64,000 nt of DNA, taken from Micromonospora sp. MH99 (GTDB lineage: Bacteria; Actinomycetota; Actinomycetes; Mycobacteriales; Micromonosporaceae). How positions within the stretch are numbered: the first letter of the stretch is position 1; every line of letters begins with the position of its first letter. The notes under the pieces were generated by a model. That model saw only the letters and a program-made list of their open reading frames with translations, was not told the origin of the DNA and made no database searches. The stretch lies in contig NZ_MUZA01000008.1 in NCBI RefSeq assembly GCF_021442385.1, positions 1 to 64,000 on the forward strand, read 5' to 3'. Positions 59,229 through 64,000 of the stretch are shown piece after piece. The position numbers were made by a program, and so were the translations under genes.

Positions 59229-59508
59229 GATGCGCTTACTCCCCCGTGAGTCTGGCCGGCGGACGCGGAACACGTCCGTTGGGCGGCAACAGTGAAGCAG
59301 CACTTCCGGCCTTCGTGGAACGCCGGTTGTCACATGGGGTTGTCCTTTTCGAACTCACTGCGATGGATTTGCCGGCTGCCATCAAAGGTCATCGTTATCG
59401 TCTCGTTACCTTCGGGTCGGTCCAACGTGAAACATTGATCGCGCCACGGGGGTGTGCGACCGAACACCCTGCGTGGCTTTTCTGGCAACGCGCAGAGGTG
59501 AGGGTCGA
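59229..59508. promoter_or_regulatory. Shared divergent promoter region of the two giant secreted proteins
   Basis: The 280 bases contain no coding sequence. An AT-richer patch (59380-59440) with TCGTTATCGTCTCGTTACC repeats is unusual for the window and may hold both promoters. GGGGGAG precedes the minus-strand ATG, and GAGGTGAGGG precedes the plus-strand ATG. Confidence 0.5.
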
Positions 59509-62500
59509 ATGGTCGGGTACGGGGGATTACGACTGCACACACGTCCCAGACGTCTGGTGGCACTGGCCACTGCGGCGTCCCTGGTGGCGAGCCTGTTGGC
59601 CGGGGCGCCGGCGGCGGCGAAACCGGAAGACGGCGGGGTGTCCAAGCTGCCGCCCATGTCGCCCGGGCGATCGGTGACCGGCGTCAAGCCACTGCCCACG
59701 AGCTTCGTGACACCACCCGACCAGGCGAAGTCGACCTACCGGCCGTCGCGCACGGCGTGGCCGAAGGCCGCGTCGGCAACGGTCGAGCTGACCGCGACGA
59801 CCTCCGCGGCCCGCGCTGCCGCGCCGGCGAAGGCACGCGCCGCGGGTACCCCGATCTGGGTGACACCGGTCGCCAAGGGCGGCCGCTACGCCGGTCCGCA
59901 GCAGATGCGGGTGGGGATCGCGGACCGCGCTGCCACCGAGGCGGCCGGCGTGGACGGCGTACTGCTCTCGGTGACGCCGTCGTCGACCGGACGCGCCACC
60001 GGCGCGGTACGGGTCGGCGTCGACTACGCCGAGTTCGCGGAGGCGTACGGCGGCAACTACGGTTCTCGCCTGCGGCTCGTGCAGCTGCCGGCGTGCGCGC
60101 TCACCACACCGGCGCTCGCCGCCTGCCGGACGCCCATCCCGCTGGCCTCAACCAACGACGCGGCGGCCAACTCGGTGTCGGCGGAGGTTCCGCTGACGAC
60201 CGCCGCCGCCGACAGCCGGTCGGCCGGGTCGGCGATGGTGCTCGCCACCGTCGCCGGTGTCGGCGATGAGGGCGGCAAGGGTGGCACCTACGCCGCGACC
60301 GACCTGAAGCCGTCCGGCTCCTGGACCGCGGGCGGTAGCACCGGCTCGTTCAGCTACTCGTACCCCCTTGCCGTGCCGCCGACCCGGTCGAAGCTCGTGC
60401 CGCAGCTCGCCCTCTCCTACGACTCCGCAGGGGTCGACGGTCAGACCTCGGCGACCAACGCGCAGGCGTCCTGGGTGGGCGACGGCTGGACCACGCCGAA
60501 GTCGTACGTCGAGCAGACCTTCGTCTCCTGCTCCGACGACCCGGGCGGTAGTCCATCCCCGGTCAAGACGAACGACCGTTGCTACGCCGGTCCGATCCTC
60601 ACCATCGCCATGAACGGATCGTCGAGTTCGCTGATCTGGGACTCCGGCAAGGACACCTGGAAGGTGCAGAACGACACCGGCGCCGTGGTCACCCGGGTGA
60701 TGAACTCGGGTAACGGCAGTGGCACCAGGGACACCGACTACTGGCGGGTGACCGAGCGGGACGGCACGGTCTACGAGTTCGGCCGCAACCGTCTGCCGGG
60801 GTGGACGACCAACAAGCCGGAGACCAAGTCGGTCGACTACGTTCCGGTCTACTCGGCGCACTCCGGGGACCCCTGCTACAACTCGGCGGGCTTCAGCTCC
60901 TCGGTCTGCACCATGGCGTACCGGTGGAACCTCGACTACGTCAAGGACGTCCACGGCAACGCGATGGCCTACTACTACAACCAGGCCACCAACTACTACG
61001 GCCGCAACGAGGGCGCCACGGACGTGGCGTACATCCGGGACAGCAACCTCGCCCGGATCGACTACGGCTTCCGCGACAACGGCGCGTACGGGATCATCCC
61101 CAACCGGGTGGTCTTCAACAGCGACGACCGCTGCCTGTCCGGCACCTGCAAGCCGCTGAACGACTCGACCAAGGCCAACTGGCCGGACGTGCCGTTCGAC
61201 CTCGTCTGCAACTCCGGTACGGACTGCAAGGCCTGGAGCCCGTCCTTCTTCTCCACCGTGCGGCTGACCTCCATCGAGACCCAGCAGTACGACACCAGCA
61301 GCACCCCGTACAAGAAGGTCGACTCCTACGCCCTGACCCACACCATGCCGGCGACCGGGGACGGCACCGCGCCGACGCTGTGGCTGACCTCGATCACCCG
61401 CACCGGGCACGACACCACCTCGGGCGGCTCCACCAGCGCCATCGCCCTGCCCTCGGTGTCGTTCACCGGCATCAAGCTGCCCAACCGCGTCGACGTCACC
61501 GGCGGCTACCCCTCGTTCTACCGGCAGCGCATCGCGACGATCACCACCGAGACCGGCTCGGTGATCTCGCCCAGCTACGAGCTGCCGCAGCCCTGCAGCG
61601 CGCCGGTGACGGTCAGCCCCGCGTCCAACGGCAAGTCCTGCTATCCCGTCTACTGGACGCCGGAGGGGGTGCCGAACCAGATCCTGGACTGGTTCCACAA
61701 GTACGCGGTCACCCGGGTCACCGCCACCGACCCCACCGGGGGCGCGCCGGCCACCTCGACCAGTTACGAGTACGTCGGCAACGCCGCATGGCACTACGAC
61801 GACAACGAGGTGGTCAAGGCCAAGTACCGAACCTACGGACAGTTCCGTGGCTACGGCAAGGTCCGGGTCCGCAACGGTGACGGCGTCAACGACCCGCGCA
61901 CGCTGGCGGACACGACCTACTACCGCGGCATGAGCAGGAACAACAACACCACCGTCGTCAACGTCACCGACAGCGCCGGTGGCACGCACGAGGATGTCGA
62001 CCAGCTCGCCGGCCGCCCGCTGGAGGCCACCACCTACCTGGGCGACGGCGGCCCGGTCGACAGCTCGACCGTCACGTCCTACTGGGTGTCGGGCGCGACC
62101 GCGACCCGCTCCCGCACCGGGCTGCCGGCTCTGACCGCGACGTTCGCCGCGCCGGTGCAGACCTGGCGGCGTCAGGCGGTCACCACCGGCGCCACCACCA
62201 CCTGGCGGTACAGCCAGACCGACATGTCGTACGACGCGTCGACGAGCTCCCCGACGTTCGGGCTGTTGCAGCACTCGTACGACCACACCGTTCCGGCGGA
62301 CCCGAAGTACGACCGCTGCACCAGCACCAGCTACGCCCCGGTGAACACCGGTCTCAACCTGGTCGGCCTGACCAGCCAGGTGGAGACCGTGTCGGTGGCC
62401 TGCGGTGGCTTCACCGCCGGCTCGCCGACCTCGGTGCCGGGCAGCACCAACACGCTGAGTGCCCCGGCCACGGTCAACCGGCCCGCGCAGGTGGTGTCAC

Positions 62501-64000
62501 ACGTCCGCACCTTCTACGACGACACGACCTTCGCGACCACGTTTCCGCAGGCCGCCCCGACCAGGGGCAACGTGACAATGGTCCGCAAGGCGTCCGACTG
62601 GGTCTCCGGCGGCTACACCTACCAGACGACGGACCGGGCCGAGTTCGACGCGTACGGCCGCGCCACCGGCAGCTGGGACGGTAACGGCAACAAGGCCACC
62701 ACCACCTACACGGACAACGCCACCGGCCTGACTACCGGCATGACCCTGCAGAACGCCGAGGGCCACGCCACCACCACGACCATGACCACGCTACGGAATC
62801 TGCCCACGAGCAGCACCGACGCCAACGGCGTGGTCACCAGCACCCAGTACGACGCGCTCGGCCGCCTGACGGCGGCGTGGGTGGCGTCCCGGCCCACCAG
62901 CGCTCCGGCGAACGTGAAGCACAGCTACACGGTGTCCAAGACCGGGCCGACCGCCACGACGACCGAGACGCTCAACAAGAACAACGGGTACCGCACCTCG
63001 ACCACCATCTACGACGCCCAGTACCGGGTGCGGCAGACCCAGTCGGTCACGAACACGGGTGGCCGGATGGTCACCGACTCGTTCTACGACAGCCGGGGAT
63101 GGGTGCGCGCGACCTACAACGGCTGGTGGGATGCCGGCACGACGCCGAACACCACTCCGGTCTACACCGACAGCCTTGTGAAGAAGGCCCTGAACCAGAC
63201 CTTCAACACCTACGACGGGCTCGGCAGGGTCATCCTGGCCGAGAACGCCCGCGACGGGGTGGTCAAGTCGTCGACCAGGACGGTGTACAACGGCGACCGC
63301 ACGACGGTCATCCCGCCGACCGGCGGCACCGTCACCGCGACGGTCAGCGACCCGATGGGCCGGTTGGAGGAGCAGCTCCAGTACACCGCGGCCCCGACGC
63401 TGGTCTCGCCGAGCAACCCGTTCACCGGCGTCTACCGCCTGACCGGCGGCACCACGGTGGCCACCAGGTACGGCTACGACAGTCACGACAACCAGTCCAC
63501 CCTGACCGACACCGCGGGCAACGTCTGGGCCAGCGGGTTCAACCTGCTGGGACAGGTGGTCAGCAAGGATGACCCGGACGCCGGGACCAGCACCACCCGC
63601 TACGACGGCGCGGGCAACGTCGTCGAGTCGACGGACGGCCGGGGCAAGACCGTGTCGTACACCTTCGACAAGATCAATCGTCGTACCGGCAGCTTCGCCG
63701 CCGCGGTCACGGCGCAGTCGGCCAGCAACCAGTTGGGCGCCTGGGTGTACGACAACGACAACACCGCCGTGGCGATGACGAACCCGGTCGGCAAGCTGAC
63801 CACGGCGACCGCCTTCCGCAACGGCGCCGCGTACAGCACCCAGTGGACCGGCTTCGACGCCTTCGGCAACTCCAAGGGCGAGACGATCACCATTCCCGCC
63901 GCAGAGGGGGCGCTCGGCAACACGTACGGCTTCGGGCACACCTACTCGGCCACCATCGGAATCCCGCTCGCCGACACCTACCCGGCGCGCGGCAACCTGC
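59509..64000 (+). CDS. Secreted SpvB-like/RHS-YD repeat protein, 3' end beyond the window
   Basis: ATG 59509 opens a frame that stays open for 1497 codons to the last base. A signal peptide (RRLVALATAASLVASLLAGA) ends near residue 41. After a Thr/Ala linker and a beta region, about residues 279-330 (TGSFSYSYPLAVPPTRSKL, then PQLALSYDSAG) resemble the start of SpvB/TcB proteins. From about residue 1090 come YD repeats: YDALGRLTAAW, YDAQYRVRQT, YDSRGWVRAT, YDGLGRVILA, YDGAGNVVESTDGRG. RHS proteins form a hollow shell that encloses a C-terminal toxin or matures by self-cleavage, and that part lies beyond the window. GAGGTGAGGG lies five bases before the ATG. Confidence 0.88.
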   Translation, partial: MVGYGGLRLHTRPRRLVALATAASLVASLLAGAPAAAKPEDGGVSKLPPMSPGRSVTGVKPLPTSFVTPPDQAKSTYRPSRTAWPKAASATVELTATTSAARAAAPAKARAAGTPIWVTPVAKGGRYAGPQQMRVGIADRAATEAAGVDGVLLSVTPSSTGRATGAVRVGVDYAEFAEAYGGNYGSRLRLVQLPACALTTPALAACRTPIPLASTNDAAANSVSAEVPLTTAAADSRSAGSAMVLATVAGVGDEGGKGGTYAATDLKPSGSWTAGGSTGSFSYSYPLAVPPTRSKLVPQLALSYDSAGVDGQTSATNAQASWVGDGWTTPKSYVEQTFVSCSDDPGGSPSPVKTNDRCYAGPILTIAMNGSSSSLIWDSGKDTWKVQNDTGAVVTRVMNSGNGSGTRDTDYWRVTERDGTVYEFGRNRLPGWTTNKPETKSVDYVPVYSAHSGDPCYNSAGFSSSVCTMAYRWNLDYVKDVHGNAMAYYYNQATNYYGRNEGATDVAYIRDSNLARIDYGFRDNGAYGIIPNRVVFNSDDRCLSGTCKPLNDSTKANWPDVPFDLVCNSGTDCKAWSPSFFSTVRLTSIETQQYDTSSTPYKKVDSYALTHTMPATGDGTAPTLWLTSITRTGHDTTSGGSTSAIALPSVSFTGIKLPNRVDVTGGYPSFYRQRIATITTETGSVISPSYELPQPCSAPVTVSPASNGKSCYPVYWTPEGVPNQILDWFHKYAVTRVTATDPTGGAPATSTSYEYVGNAAWHYDDNEVVKAKYRTYGQFRGYGKVRVRNGDGVNDPRTLADTTYYRGMSRNNNTTVVNVTDSAGGTHEDVDQLAGRPLEATTYLGDGGPVDSSTVTSYWVSGATATRSRTGLPALTATFAAPVQTWRRQAVTTGATTTWRYSQTDMSYDASTSSPTFGLLQHSYDHTVPADPKYDRCTSTSYAPVNTGLNLVGLTSQVETVSVACGGFTAGSPTSVPGSTNTLSAPATVNRPAQVVSHVRTFYDDTTFATTFPQAAPTRGNVTMVRKASDWVSGGYTYQTTDRAEFDAYGRATGSWDGNGNKATTTYTDNATGLTTGMTLQNAEGHATTTTMTTLRNLPTSSTDANGVVTSTQYDALGRLTAAWVASRPTSAPANVKHSYTVSKTGPTATTTETLNKNNGYRTSTTIYDAQYRVRQTQSVTNTGGRMVTDSFYDSRGWVRATYNGWWDAGTTPNTTPVYTDSLVKKALNQTFNTYDGLGRVILAENARDGVVKSSTRTVYNGDRTTVIPPTGGTVTATVSDPMGRLEEQLQYTAAPTLVSPSNPFTGVYRLTGGTTVATRYGYDSHDNQSTLTDTAGNVWASGFNLLGQVVSKDDPDAGTSTTRYDGAGNVVESTDGRGKTVSYTFDKINRRTGSFAAAVTAQSASNQLGAWVYDNDNTAVAMTNPVGKLTTATAFRNGAAYSTQWTGFDAFGNSKGETITIPAAEGALGNTYGFGHTYSATIGIPLADTYPARGNL

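Noticed and set aside
60148..62286. A 712-codon minus-strand open frame inside the RHS gene
   Set aside because: It is Val/Gly/Arg-rich antisense sequence. The plus strand holds signal peptide, SpvB-like start and YD repeats in one uninterrupted frame.

Overview
The window is high-GC actinobacterial DNA, most likely from Micromonospora or a close relative in the Micromonosporaceae. This rests on GC-rich third codon positions, many GTG/TTG starts, a mycothiol pathway gene (mshA), an actinobacterial-type murB, an HbhA-like protein, a SenX3/RegX3 pair, a Nur-type nickel regulator, and two families of intergenic inverted repeats that I recall from Micromonospora genomes. No rRNA, tRNA, CRISPR array, transposase or integrase was recognised.

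Layout. 1-9.2 kb: the end of an unknown gene, a glycogen-debranching-type hydrolase coupled to an SCP2 protein, a DsrE protein divergent from a 34-residue membrane peptide, a nitrobindin-like protein, an aminodeoxychorismate-lyase-like enzyme, a Nur-type regulator overlapping a YgfZ gene, a BKACE enzyme, an asparaginase and an alpha/beta hydrolase. 9.3-13.6 kb: an hbhA-type locus (XRE regulator, HbhA-like protein, DUF2516), a hydrolase, an AlaX editing protein and an SDR. 13.6-23.7 kb: a WYL regulator, an ABC exporter plus two-component operon, EI24 and macro-domain proteins, an FtsX/LolD-type ABC system with a TetR regulator, GNAT and RidA. 23.8-29.6 kb: a sugar ABC importer, GH1 beta-glucosidase and LacI operon with two AGCGCT-centred operators.

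29.6-49.3 kb carries a conserved actinobacterial backbone: murB, mshA, ybjN, gpm, phoU, senX3, regX3, an Rv0495c-like gene, ppx and an Rv0498-like isomerase. The gene order resembles the M. tuberculosis Rv0474-Rv0498 region as I remember it. Inserted into it are SDR and methyltransferase genes, a histone-H1-like protein, twin MFS exporters, a TetR/F420-type oxidoreductase pair and a Doc toxin-antitoxin module. 49.3-54.6 kb: a YgiC-like ATP-grasp enzyme with a YgiB-like lipoprotein, proline dehydrogenase, a hydrolase-TetR operon and a membrane-anchored gluzincin protease. 54.7-64 kb: two large divergent secreted proteins. One has DNRLRE-like, FG-GAP and LamG-like domains. The other is an SpvB-like/RHS-YD repeat protein that runs off the window end.

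Across the window about twenty genes have a TANNNT hexamer 6-8 bases before the start codon, the signature of leaderless transcription, and this was used to choose many starts. Convergent gene pairs are separated by strong symmetric hairpins. The most unusual regions are the divergent RHS/FG-GAP pair, the H1-like protein with an unidentified C-terminal domain, and the overlapping divergent leaderless promoters near 3.13 kb.
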